This document shows, piece by piece, positions 34,236 through 44,272 of a stretch of 64,000 nucleotides of DNA. The notes below the pieces were generated by a model. That model saw nothing but the letters and a program-made list of their open reading frames with translations. It searched no databases and was not told the DNA's origin. The stretch is taken from assembly GCA_021186555.1 (NCBI GenBank), contig JAJKFL010000427.1, forward strand, positions 23,051,238-23,115,237. The letters are read 5' to 3'. The first letter of the stretch is position 1, and each line of letters starts with the position of its first letter. The DNA is from Reticulitermes speratus (Eukaryota; Arthropoda; Insecta; Blattodea; Rhinotermitidae). Both the position numbers and the translations under genes were made by a program.

Positions 34236-37157
34236 CAAACACAGACAAAACCATCACACCCCGGCATGATATGGACACAGACGAAACCGACAACAATGAA
34301 GTAGAAACAACCATCGAACTGCCACTTAATAACTGGCAAAGAGAATGGGCCCAACGGTATAACAATATCACTAACAACACAGATTTAGAAGACACCATGA
34401 CCCAGTTTCTAGGAGAAGTAACATCCATTCAGCCAAGAACCACTCCGCCCCGCACACAGAAACTGAAACAGCAGCACTACAGCGCCTGCGACAGCCTCAA
34501 CAGCGGCGAAGGAAGCAACAACAGCAGGACCACTATGACGCAGCCACCGCCTCCCGTATACAGAGAATGTATCGTCAATCACGGGCTCGCGCATTTAAGG
34601 AGGTGACGGAGGCCGAGTCCCAGTTCTGCACAATCTCAAAACATGAACTGTTCGAACACTTTTCCCGCGTATTTCAGCAGGAAAAACATGTCGACTCAGC
34701 GGTGCCAACGGAGGTATCCACATGCAGAGAGGTTGACAGGGAGGACAGCAACCCATTCGCGGCAGAATTTACACCGGACGAGATATGGAGGCGACTCTAT
34801 CGATGCAGAAATACTGCTCCGGGCCCAGACGGAATCCGCTATACGCATTGGAAAAAGATCGACAGAGGCAACTATGTCCTCCACGCCTTATTCAACACGG
34901 TGCAACGACTCGGCTACATACCACAATGCTGGGGGCAATCAACAACAATACTACTACACAAAAAGGGTGACAAATCCGACATCTCAAATTGGCGCCCAAT
35001 CACCCTAAGCAACACAATAGCAAAGATCTACGCCTCTGTATTAGCCGGCCGACTTGGAAGTTGGGCCGTCCGCAACGACCGGATCAGCACCAACCAGAAA
35101 GGATTCATCCCGCTTGACGGATGTTGTGAACACAACTTCGCTCTACAACCCACCATTGTGGATGCACGTCGCTCCAAGCGACAATGTTCTGTTGCCTGGC
35201 TAGATCTAACTAATGCCTTCGGGTCAGTACCACATACAACCATCTTCACATCATTGCAGTGGGCCGGCTTAGACGAAGACGCCATAAATGTCATTTGACG
35301 TCTCTATGCAGCTAACACAACAGTCATCCGCAGCCATCAAGGGTTCACACCAGACATTGCCATCAAAGCAGGGGTTAAACAAGGGTGCCCACTCAGCCCT
35401 ATCATCTTCAATATGGCAATAGAACCAATGATTCGCGCCATCACCCAATTGGGGCATGGTTACAAATTTCACGACTCCACCATTGATGTACTCGCTTATG
35501 CTGACGACTTGGCCCTAGTATTGGGAACCCCGGATGGTCTTCAAGATATGCTTGACACTGCAGGCAAGATCGCTTCATGGGCCGGAATGCAGTTTAATCA
35601 CAAGAAATGTGCCACCCTACATATAGACGGCAGAAAACGTGAGGTCCTTCCCACCCAATTCAAAATCCAAGAGGGTATCCCAGCAATCCTAGATGAAATG
35701 GAGGTATATGAACATCTGGGCGTTCCAACCGGCTACCATGTAGCACAATCCGCCGACAAGACCTTAGGCGAGATGACCACAAAACTGCAAAAGATAGGAG
35801 ACTCCCTACTGGCCCCATGGCAAAAATTGGACGCAATCAACACATTCATCCTCCCATGCATTTCGTTCCACCTCAAGAATGCATTCGTACAGAAAAAATA
35901 TTTGACAGCACTGGACAAGAAAATCAAGCACATTGGGAAGAAATGTCTCAACTTGCCCCAAAGGGCCAGTGCAGAACCCCTTTACCTCAATTACCAAATG
36001 GGTGGTGTAAATCTCTTGCCCATGAACCTATACTGGCAGATGTATGCCAAATCACCCACGGACTACGACTGCTACAATCCCCACATCTAGGACAACTGTC
36101 AATGGCGCTCCTTACCAGCGTTGTGGAGAGGCGGATCAGGCGACCCGCAGAAACAAAAGACCTAGCCAACTACCTCTGCGGCACGATGGAAGGTGACTTC
36201 GCCAATGAATCCACAGACATCACAAATACGTGGACGCGACTTCACTCTGCGACGCGGCGGCTCAGGGCCAAACTTGATCTGTCCTGGGTCCACGATGGCG
36301 GCAACATCAGCCTATGTCTGAATGGATTTGCGCTGAAGACAGGTACCGCCGAAACAGCACTCCGCAACGCCATCCGGGGATACTACCGTCACAAACTCCT
36401 GGGGAAACCAGACCAAGGCAAAGTGTTCGAGGTGACCAGTGCCACGACCCCGCCAAACCACTTCATGCGGAATGGTGACTTCACGCGCTTTGCTGATTGG
36501 AGATTCATCCACATGGCAAGACTGGACTGCGTCCAACTCAACGGAAGCCAACGATTCGGCCACAGAGACAAGAGATGCCGCAAGTGTGGCTATGCGAGGG
36601 AGACACTGCCTCATGTTTTGTGCCACTGCAAACCTCATTTTACTGCAATAACAAAGCGCCACGACGCAATCCTACACAGATTAGTCAAAGCGATCCATGC
36701 CTCCGCCTCTACCACCATCAGGATCAACCAGGCGATCCCAGGCACGGACGACTCCCTCCGCCCAGACTTCGTCGCTATAAATGAGGCTAGTAAGACCGTA
36801 ACCATTATAGATGTTACTATGGCGTTTGAAAACAGATACGCTGCTTTCCAGACATCACGGCATGAGAAGCAAAGAAAATATGCCTCCATTGCAGACCACT
36901 TCAAAGAACGAGGGTATTCTGTGTATCTAGACGCCTTGATAGTAGGGGCGCTCGGGGGTTGGGATTCAGCTAACGAACTAGTCATCAACCACCTCAAACT
37001 CAGTCACAACTATTGCCGCCTCATGAGGAAACTTATGGTCTCAGATGCCATCCGATGGAGCCGAGACATTTACGTCGAACACCTGACGTCAGTACGGCAG
37101 TACTCCGAGGCCACAGAAGAGGACTGGGGTAACCGGGACTATAACCAAACAGGGTAG
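34236..37157 (+). pseudogene. Broken RT/endonuclease ORF of Utopia-like copy 1
   Basis: Order along the frame: an N-terminal segment (LNNWQREWAQRYNNI, then a Gln/Arg-rich run); RT motifs GPDGIRYTHWK (about 34819), NWRPITL (34987), NQKGFIPLDG (35092), VAWLDLTNAFGS (35189), GVKQGCPLSP (35371) and LAYADDLALV (35491); a finger C-x2-C..H-x4-C (CRKCG to HVLCHC, 36576-36630); and an endonuclease RPDF..IIDVTMAF (36760-36830) with a basic KQRKY stretch. Lesions are a frame change near 34430-34445, an in-frame TGA at 35296-35298, and a one-base insertion near 36030 (copies 2 and 3 lack it). It is not functional as it stands. Known RLE-type elements integrate by target-primed reverse transcription. Confidence 0.8.
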
Positions 37158-37757
37158 TGATGTTATGACCCACTCCGCGTGATTATATTAGGATAACCTC
37201 CTTATCCATCGACTAGAATAATAGTGCAAGTGAAATTGACATCAATGTGACCATACGGTGATTACATACTCAATATAGTGAAAACAGTGTAAATAATGTT
37301 ATAAGCATAACTGTCACGTGTGGCCAGGCTGTGAACAAAACTTTATTCCGTCCTATATATGTGCAATAGTGTACTTGATCTTGTATTTTAGAATCAGTTT
37401 TCTTTATTCGTCCCCTAGAGTTGACATTAATGCAGCTGTGCAGTGATTAAATTCTTACAATAGAAAACACAGTGTTAATGAGGCTTTTAAGCCTAATACT
37501 GACTGCCGCATATGGCTAGACTGTGAACAAGTCTCTATTCCGATTATTATGTGCACTAGAAGGGTGATTGTATCAACACTTTAACTACAATTGCTGTCAA
37601 ATTTATCATTTGCTCATAATTGGGGTTTGTTAAGATACCCCTGGCTTGTTTATTCACTCAACCAGTGTTATACTCACAATCAGAGTTGGTATATCCACCT
37701 GTAAGTCATTACCAATCTTTTGTATTTCTTTTAAACATTTGCTAAATAAAAATTTAT
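37158..37757 (+). repeat. 3' UTR of copy 1 with internal tandem duplication
   Basis: Segments about 37190-37350 and 37395-37550 repeat the same order of blocks ('ttgacat', 'gtgatta', 'aacacagtgt', 'ggctgtgaacaa' or 'agactgtgaacaa', 'tattccg'). The U2-inserted copy has the series only once. Confidence 0.6.
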
Positions 37758-37759
37758 CT

Positions 37760-38128
37760 GCTAAAAATATACTAATATATCACTACATCACAGAGCTAGA
37801 TAATGCAATAATTACTGCACTCCATCTATCGTGATTGCAGTCCACAAAAACACAAGATTTCAACGGACTGAACGCAAAACAAGTCCTGAACTCTTGCAGG
37901 CTCAGAACACACTGCCTGAAATTTTATTTCAGAGCAGTTGTAATGCAGATCTACATTAATATTTACATGACCATTCTCTTGAACTTGAACTTCATAGTAA
38001 CATTTAACTTACAACTGCAAGTTAAAAACATTCCAGTAATACAAAGGGAACAATAATAAGGGGTAACTGTGACAAATGTGAAGGCAAAGGAAGAACAAAA
38101 CTTGAATAACATGTTTAATAACCCCTTT
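37760..38128. other. No gene recognised
   Basis: AT-rich spacer between copy 1 and the third Utopia-like fragment. No U2 sequence is visible here. Confidence 0.4.
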
Positions 38129-38129
38129 A

Positions 38130-38308
38130 TCTCAGCTACCAAATGGGTGGTGTGAATCTCTTGCCCATGAACTTATTAACGGATGTATGCCAAATCACAC
38201 ACGGAATACGATTGCTACAATCCCCACGTCTGGGACAACTGTCCATGGCGCTCCTTAGCAGCTTTGTGGAGAAGCGTACCAGGCGACCCACAGAAACGAA
38301 AGACTTAG
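38130..38308 (+). mobile_element. Utopia-like fragment, copy 3, fused to U2 flank
   Basis: 'ctcagctaccaaatgggtgg' to 'ccacagaaacgaaagactta' matches copy 1 at about 35985-36165. At 38308/38309 it changes abruptly into the sequence normally found about 20 bp after the U2 gene (38309-38445 = 43825 onward = 46715 onward). The rest of the element and its U2 gene were deleted. Confidence 0.75.
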
Positions 38309-38445
38309 TATTTATATGAATGTGTTGTGTATACGACTGTAGTTGGTAAGATGGAAAGAAACGCGTGTTTATTTGTAGGAAGTGCAGTTTGTAAAATATA
38401 TACGGCATTCAATGAGTAACGGTCGAATCCAATGATTTTAATAAA
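38309..38445 (+). repeat. U2 3' flank, unit 1
   Basis: It shares 'gtatttatatgaatgtgtt', 'ggaaagaaacgcgtgtttat' and 'aacggtcgaatccaatgat' with the flanks of the two downstream U2 units. This marks a third U2 repeat unit whose gene is lost. Confidence 0.8.
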
Positions 38446-40530
38446 TATTGAAAAGTGCGCACATTGTGCATTGTAGCGTTATCACATTTTGTCTATTGCG
38501 TATTCACATAAGGTCTTCACCCTTTTGCACACATTTGTAAATGATATCGTCCACATTACCCTCCACACAATGCACATACACAGTTCCTGACTGGGATGTG
38601 GTAATTTTTGTTGATGAACACTCTGGTGTGGAAGCCATGCACTGCTAGTCTGGTTACCAGATGCCGTATCTCTTGGTTGTTCTTCCATGAGTCTGTTGTC
38701 TTGGCCTTCGTAGCTCAGAAGTCTTGCCAAATTTCTTCTTGTTTCCTCTTTCTGCTCCTTATTACCGCCTTTACTTCCGATTTTCTTGGCAGCAGATGTT
38801 TCAGCATAAGGTCATCCAGCAGGAATGTTTCCCGTGCTAGAGCATACACCAGTCGGGAGGGCGTATATTTAGAGAGGCCCATAGTTCTTTCAAATATCTG
38901 GCCTTTAGGCTTTCTATGCTCTCCAGTTGTTTAACGATAGATGGTCCCATATGAACCCCAGTTGTTTAACCGATAGATGGTCCCATATGCACTCCAGTTG
39001 TTTAACCGATAGATGGTCCCATATGCACTCCAGTTGTTTAACCGATAGATGGTCCCATATGCACTCCAGTTGTTTAACCGATAGATGGTCCCATATGCAC
39101 TCCAGTTGTTTAACCGATAGATGGTCCCATATGCTCTCCAGTTGTTTAACCGATAGATGGTCCCATATGCACTCCAGTTGTTTAACCGATAGATGTTCCA
39201 TATGCACTCCAGTTGTTTAACCGATAGATGGTCCCATATGCACTCCAGTTGTTTAACCGATAGATGGTCCCATATGATCTCCAGTTGTTTAACCGTTAGA
39301 TGGTCCCATATGATCTCCAGTTGTTTAACCGTTAGATGGTCCCATATGATCTCCAGTTGTTTAACCGATAGATGGTCCCATATGCACTCCAGTTGTTTAA
39401 CCGATAGATGGCCCCATATGCTCTCCAGTTGTTTAACCGTTAGATGGTACCATATGATCTCCAGTTGTTTAACCGATAGATGGTCCCATATGCTCTCCAG
39501 TTGTTTAACCGATAGATGGTCCCATATGCACTCCAGTTGTTTAACCGATAGATGGTCCCATATGCACTCCAGTTGTTTAACCGATAGATGGTCCCATATG
39601 CACTCCAGTTGTTTAACCGATAGATGGCCCCATATGCTCTCCAGTTGTTTAACCGATTAGATGGTCCCATATGCATTCCAGTTGTTTAACCGATAGATGG
39701 CCCCATATGTCTCCAGTTGTTTAACCGTTAGATGGTCCCATATGATCTCCAGTTGTTTAACCGTTAGATGGTCCCATATGCTCTCCAGTTGTTTAACCGA
39801 TAGATGATCCCATATGACTCCAGTTGTTTAACCGATAGATGGTCCCCATATGCTCTCCAGTTGTTTAACCGATAGATGGTTCCATATGCACTCCAGTTGT
39901 TTAACCGATAGATGGTCCCATATGCATATGCACTCCAGTGTTTAACCGATAGATGGTCCCATATGACTCCAGTTGTTTAACCGATAGATGGCCCCATATG
40001 CTCTCCAGTTGTTTAACCGATTAGATGGTCCCATATGACTCCAGTTGTTTAACCGATAGATGGTCCCATATGCTCTCCAGTTGTTTAACCGATAGATGGT
40101 CCCATATGATCTCCAGTTGTTTAACCGATAGATGGTCCCATATGCTCTCCTTACATAGTCCCTTGTTTAACCGATAGATGGTCCCATATGCTCTCCAGTT
40201 TAACCGATAGATGGTCCCATATGATCTCCAGTTGTTTAACCGATAGATGGTTCCATATGCTCTCCAGTCCGTATGTCAGTGTCGGTAGAACTTTTACTTC
40301 GAAAAGCCTAATGGCTGTCTTCAGTGACAGCAGCTGGAGGTTTTTAATATCATTGATGCATCTGACTGCTGCAATTAGTCTTTCTTGTATGTGTACTGAG
40401 AATGATTTTCGCTTCCAGTGAAATTTTAGTCTCATTTCCTCTTTACGGGGTGCTCGTGCGCCGTGAGATTGTAGTTGGTACAGGGTCTGGTTACTGGCTT
40501 CATTTACCAAAGATTTAATCACGCTTTTGG
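38446..40530 (-). pseudogene. LINE reverse transcriptase C-terminus carrying a coding minisatellite
   Basis: Reading the minus strand from about 40530: EEMRLKFHWKRKSFSVHIQE, RLIAAVRCINDIKNLQLLSL and VLPTLTYGLESIW, then a long series of IWDHLSVKQLE units. After the array come further LINE-like residues, a TGA, and VRNCVCALCGG with later Cys residues (about 38570-38520). The AVRCIND..LPTLTYGLE..IW order and the terminal Cys motif are typical of the end of LINE reverse transcriptases. The array adds about 1.3 kb. Frame errors inside it and the stop show a dead copy. It lies in the spacer of U2 unit 1. Confidence 0.65.
38922..40270 (+). repeat. 36-bp minisatellite, about 37 units
   Basis: The unit is 'ccagttgtttaaccgatag' plus 'atggtcccatatgcact'. 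Variants are gat/gtt before 'agatgg' and gcact/gctct/gatct at the end. Some units have one-base indels, and one has a duplicated 'catatg'. The unit is twelve codons of the antisense LINE ORF. Confidence 0.92.
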
Positions 40531-40532
40531 AC

Positions 40533-40735
40533 AGATTTTCCGCACCCGTTCCAAACAGGCCCAGGGGCCAACGCAGCCTCCTGTTCATTGGTTACCCGGT
40601 GTGTCATGGGGTTAAATCGTCCGGGGCGTGGGGTTTAATATCAACTGCCCTCTGTTGCCGAAGCTAAAAGTGGAGTAGAACTTTCCCTCTAGTCCCCCTG
40701 TGGGCCGTCGTAGTCTGTTGTACGGTTTATTTTAC
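40533..40735 (+). mobile_element. SINE family C body in U2 spacer, unit 1
   Basis: 'agattttccgcacccgttcc' to 'gtccccctgtgggccgtcgt' is the body of family C without its tRNA head. The same body occupies the same place in units 2 (44070-44265) and 3 (46953-47140), so it was inserted before the units multiplied. Confidence 0.7.
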
Positions 40736-40740
40736 CTTCA

Positions 40741-41410
40741 TCTTATTTACAGGCTGTTCGTACATCGAATGCACGTTTCGCCACACAGGACTGGCAACAG
40801 GAATTTCAGGGAAGTGGAGATTTTTGGATGCTAATCGATTCCTCGATATATTTAGCTATAATATGGTCTGAATTTTTAAATACTTAGAGTTAATAAATTT
40901 ATATTTTACTTTTACGAAACATTTTTTTGCAACATTCCCTACCTGAAGACGACCAAATATTATCACCGAAACATGTAGAGTGACCTCTTCATGTATGAAC
41001 TAGTGCAATAAGTTGGAAATGAATATATAATTTGGGAATCTAGCTTAACCCTCCAAGCGGGAGTATGGGACAGAGAGAGAGAGAGAGAGAGAGAGAGGTA
41101 CTCAGGCATGTATCGATGCGTCTTACTGATGCCGTGAAGTGAACGAACGCCAGTCCATCCACTAGATGGCAGTGTGCGTTAAAAGAATTACAAAGGAGAG
41201 TTTCAGAATTTTGAGAAGGAACAAAAAACGTGGGGGTCACTTGTCTATACGTGGACAGAAATTGGATACTGCACGATGTTTGTTGCTTATCAGAAGCGCT
41301 CATTTACGTCAAAAGTAACATAGGTTCCGGAGATGACACTATTGTAGTTAACACCCACAGAAAGGAGGGGTTGAAAATAATATGTAAGCGTCGCGACGGT
41401 AAGTGTTGGG
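40741..41410 (+). repeat. U2 upstream spacer, unit 1
   Basis: It matches 45833-46510 almost throughout, including a (GA)n tract (41070-41096), and ends directly at the U2 start. A foldback-type core, CTGAAGA..CGAAACATGTA, lies at 40948-40980. No clear PSE could be picked out with confidence. Confidence 0.75.
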
Positions 41411-41427
41411 ATCAGTTGTCGGCCTTT
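41411..41427 (+). pseudogene. U2: 5' remnant of disrupted U2 snRNA gene
   Basis: The 17 bases 'atcagttgtcggccttt' correspond to U2 nucleotides 1-17 with three changes from the intact copy. They stand at the same distance from the conserved upstream spacer as the U2 start at 46511. U2 nucleotides 18-40 are absent, and the 3' part resumes at 43657. Confidence 0.75.
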
Positions 41428-41572
41428 AAAATTATACAATAAATTTACTTTACAAATATAGGTATACAATTCTAGTATCACACATGCACCATTTTAAAAT
41501 GTGTTGGTACAGTTTTACTAGTGTTAATAAACATGCACTGTGTAAATAATATTAAGTATAGGTATACAATAC
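41428..41572 (+). other. Filler sequence at the 5' junction
   Basis: About 145 bp that are neither U2 nor a recognisable part of the element. They contain a direct repeat TATAGGTATACAAT at 41457-41470 and 41557-41570, 100 bp apart. Confidence 0.55.
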
Positions 41573-43656
41573 TCAGATTTGGCCCTACTGTCGGGAACCT
41601 CGAACGGTCTGCAAGCTATGCTTGACACCGCTAGCAAGATCGCTTCTTGGGCCGGACTGAGTTTTAATCACAGGAAATGTGCCACCCTGCATATAGACGG
41701 CAGGAAGCGTGAGGTCTTTCCCACCAATTCCATATCCAAGAAGGTGTCCAAGCAATCCTAGATGAAATGGAAGTAAACGAACATCTGGGTGTTCCGACCG
41801 GCTACCATGTAACACTCCGCCGACAGGGCCTTACGCGAGATGTCTACAAAACTGCAGAAGATAGGAGACTCCCTACTGTCCCCATGGCAAAAATTGGACG
41901 AATTAACACGTTTATCCTGCCATACATTTCCTTCCACCTCAAGAATGGGGTCGTACAGAAAAAACCGTTGACTTCACTGAACAAGATAATCAAGCGCATT
42001 GGGAAGAAATGTCTCAACCTTGCCCCAACGGGCCAGTGCAGAACCCCTTTATCTCAGGTACCAAATGGGTGGTGTGAATATCTTGCCCATGAACTTATTA
42101 GCGGATGTATGACAAATCACCCACGGACTACGACTACTACAATCTCCACATCTGGGACAACTGTCCATGGCGCTCCTTAGCAGAGTTGTGGAGAAGCGTA
42201 CCAGGCGACCCACAGAACCGGAAGCCTTAGCCAACTACCTCTGCGGCACAATGGAAGGCGACTTCGCCAATGAATCCACAGACATCACAAATATGTAGAC
42301 GCGACTTCGCTCTGCGACGCGACGGCTCAGGGCCAAACTTGATCTGTCCTGGGTCCATGACGGCGGCAACATCGGCCTATGTCTGAACGGATTTGTGCTG
42401 AGAGAAGGTACCGCTGAAACAGCACTCCGCAACGCCATCCGGGGTTACTACCGTCACAAGCTCCTGGGGAAACCAGACCAAGGCAAAGTGTTCGATGTGA
42501 CCAGTGCCATAACCCCGCCAAACCACTTCATGCGGAATGGTGACTTTACGCGCTTTGCTGATTGGAGGTTCATCCACCGGGCACGACTGGACTGCGTCCC
42601 ACTCAATGGAAGCCAACGATTCGGCCACAGGGACAGTAGATGCCGCAGGTGTGGCTACGTGAGGGAAACACTGCCCCATGTTTTGTGCCATTGCAAACCT
42701 AATTTTGCTGCAATAACAAAGCGCCACTACGCAATCCTACACAGATTGGTGAAAGCGTTTAATGCTCCCGCCTCTACCACCATCAGGATCAACCAGGCGA
42801 TCCCAGGCACGGACGAATCCCTCCGTCCAGACTTGTCGCTGTAGATGAGGCTTGCAAGACCGTGGCCATCGTGGATGTTACTATGCCGTTCGAAAACAGA
42901 TACGCTGCTTTCCAGACAGCACGACATGAGAAGCAGAGAAAATACGCCTCCCTTGCAGACCACTACAAAGAGCGAGGGTATTCTGTGTACCTAGACGCCT
43001 TCATAGTAGGGGCGCTCGGGGGCTGGGACCCAGCCAACGAGCTAGTCGTCAACCACCTCAAGCTCAGTCACAACTACTGCCGCCTTACGAGGAAACTTAT
43101 GGTCTCAGATGCCATTCGACGGAGCCGAGACATCTACGTCGAACACCTGACGTCAGTACGGCAGTACCACGAGGCTGCAGACGATGCCTGGGATGGCCGG
43201 GACTATAGCTAAACAGGGTAGTGATGTTATTATGACCCACGCTACGGGACTATATTAGGATCACTTTTCTTTATCCGTCCACTAGTGTGATAGTGCAAGT
43301 GAAGTTGACATTAATGTGACTATACGGTGATTACGTACTTACAATAGAGAACACAGTTAAGTGACTTTGTAAGCATAACAGCCACTACTGACTGTCGCAT
43401 GTGGCTAGGCTGTGAACAAGACTTTATTCCGTCCATTAATGTGTACTGGATGGGGTGATTGTATCACCACTGTAACTGTAATTGCTATCAAATTTATCAT
43501 TTGTTCACAACAGGGGCTTGTCAGGATACCCCTGTCCTGTTTATTCTCTCAAACTATGTAATATTCACATTCAGAGGTGGTATAACCACCTTTAAACCAT
43601 TACTATTGTTAAAACTATTGTATTTCTTTTAAACATTTGCTCAATTAAAGTTTAAT
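41573..43656 (+). mobile_element. Utopia-like retrotransposon, copy 2, inserted in a U2 gene
   Basis: It is 5'-truncated: homology begins just inside the RT catalytic YADD region (DLALLSGTSNGLQAML). It retains the C-terminal half with the finger (CRRCGYVRETLPHVLCHC), the endonuclease (..IVDVTMPFENRYAAFQ) and a 3' UTR, ending at 43656 directly before CTGTTCTTATC of U2. Lesions include frameshifts near 41740, 41810 and 42835 and a TAG at 42296-42298, so it is dead. 5' truncation with an exact 3' junction is what target-primed reverse transcription produces. Confidence 0.88.
41579..43212 (+). pseudogene. Broken RT/endonuclease ORF of Utopia-like copy 2
   Basis: The reading frame is split into at least four pieces (41579-41761, 41767-42180, 42395-42844, 42862-43212). 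Together they span the RT end, thumb, Cys/His finger and restriction-like endonuclease. It ends at a TAG-containing region similar to copy 1. Divergence from copy 1 is modest and many changes look silent, so the family was recently active, although these two copies are broken. Confidence 0.75.
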
Positions 43657-43805
43657 CTGTTCTTATCAGCTTAATATCTGATACGTCCTGCATCGCAGGA
43701 CCAGTATATTAAACTGATTTTTGGAAAATGACGGAGTGCTAGGGGCTTGCTCCACCTCTGTCACGGGTTGGCCCGGTATTGCAGTACCTCCGGGATCGGC
43801 CCACC
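43657..43805 (+). pseudogene. U2: 3' part of the disrupted U2 snRNA gene
   Basis: It is identical or nearly so to U2 nucleotides 41-189 of the intact copy (46551-46699). It includes the Sm site ATTTTTGG and the 3' hairpins. It has lost the branch-point recognition sequence GUAGUA and the U2 5' domain, so it cannot give a working U2. Confidence 0.9.
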
Positions 43806-44272
43806 TAATCTCTCTCATTGCAGTATTTATATGATTGTGTTGTGTATACGACTGTAGTTGGTAAGACGGAAAGAAACGCGTGTTTATTTGTAGCAAGTGC
43901 AGTTTGTAAAATATATACGGGATTCAATGATTAACGGTCGAATCCAATGATTTTCGCTTCCAGTGAAATTTTAGTTTTATTTCCTCTTTGCGTGGTGCTC
44001 GTGCGCCGTGAGATCGTAGTAGGTGTAGGGTCTGGTTTCTTTGACCTGAGATTTAATCCAGTTTTGTGCGAGATTTTCCGCACCCGTCCAAACAGGCCCA
44101 GGGGCCCACACAGCCTCCTGTTCATTGGTTACCCGGTGTGTCATGGGGTTAAATCGTCCGGGGCGTGGGGTTATTCATCAAGTGCCCTCTAGCGCCGGAG
44201 CTTAAAGTGGAGTAGAACTTTCCCTCTAGTCCCCCGGTTGGCCGTCGTAGTATGTTGTACGGTTTATTTTAC
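43806..44272 (+). repeat. U2 spacer, unit 2 (left part)
   Basis: It comprises the 3' flank as at 38309-38445, about 110 bp of the antisense LINE ORF (FHWKRK-equivalent region, 43950-44065), then the SINE C body (44070-44265). The junction 'ccaatgattttcgcttcc' fuses two points that are 2 kb apart in unit 1. Confidence 0.75.

Larger units (their letters stand above)
34116..37757 (+). mobile_element. Utopia-like (NeSL clade) non-LTR retrotransposon, copy 1
   Basis: This is the longest copy of a non-LTR element with a restriction-like endonuclease: an N-terminal piece, reverse transcriptase, a Cys/His finger, a PD-D type endonuclease and a 3' UTR of about 600 bp. The 3' UTR matches that of the copy inserted in U2 (43216-43656), so both are one family. 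Copy 1 ends near 37757 and is followed by CTG but not by U2 sequence. Its 5' edge is a displaced reverse transcriptase piece (34116-34235), so the full N-terminus is missing. Confidence 0.8.

Noticed and set aside
38927-39660. Long + strand frames with repeated SCLTDRWSHM units, as a repeat protein
   Set aside because: They are the complementary strand of the 36-bp minisatellite. The unit length is a multiple of three, so all frames without a stop stay open. The flanking LINE sequence shows the meaningful strand was the minus one.
34236-43212. An active, autonomous Utopia-like element
   Set aside because: Copy 1 has a frame change, an in-frame TGA and a one-base insertion. Copy 2 is 5'-truncated with several frame breaks. 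Copy 3 is a short fragment.
43657-43805. A second functional U2 gene
   Set aside because: It lacks U2 nucleotides 18-40, including the branch-site recognition sequence, and its promoter is separated by 2.2 kb of retrotransposon.
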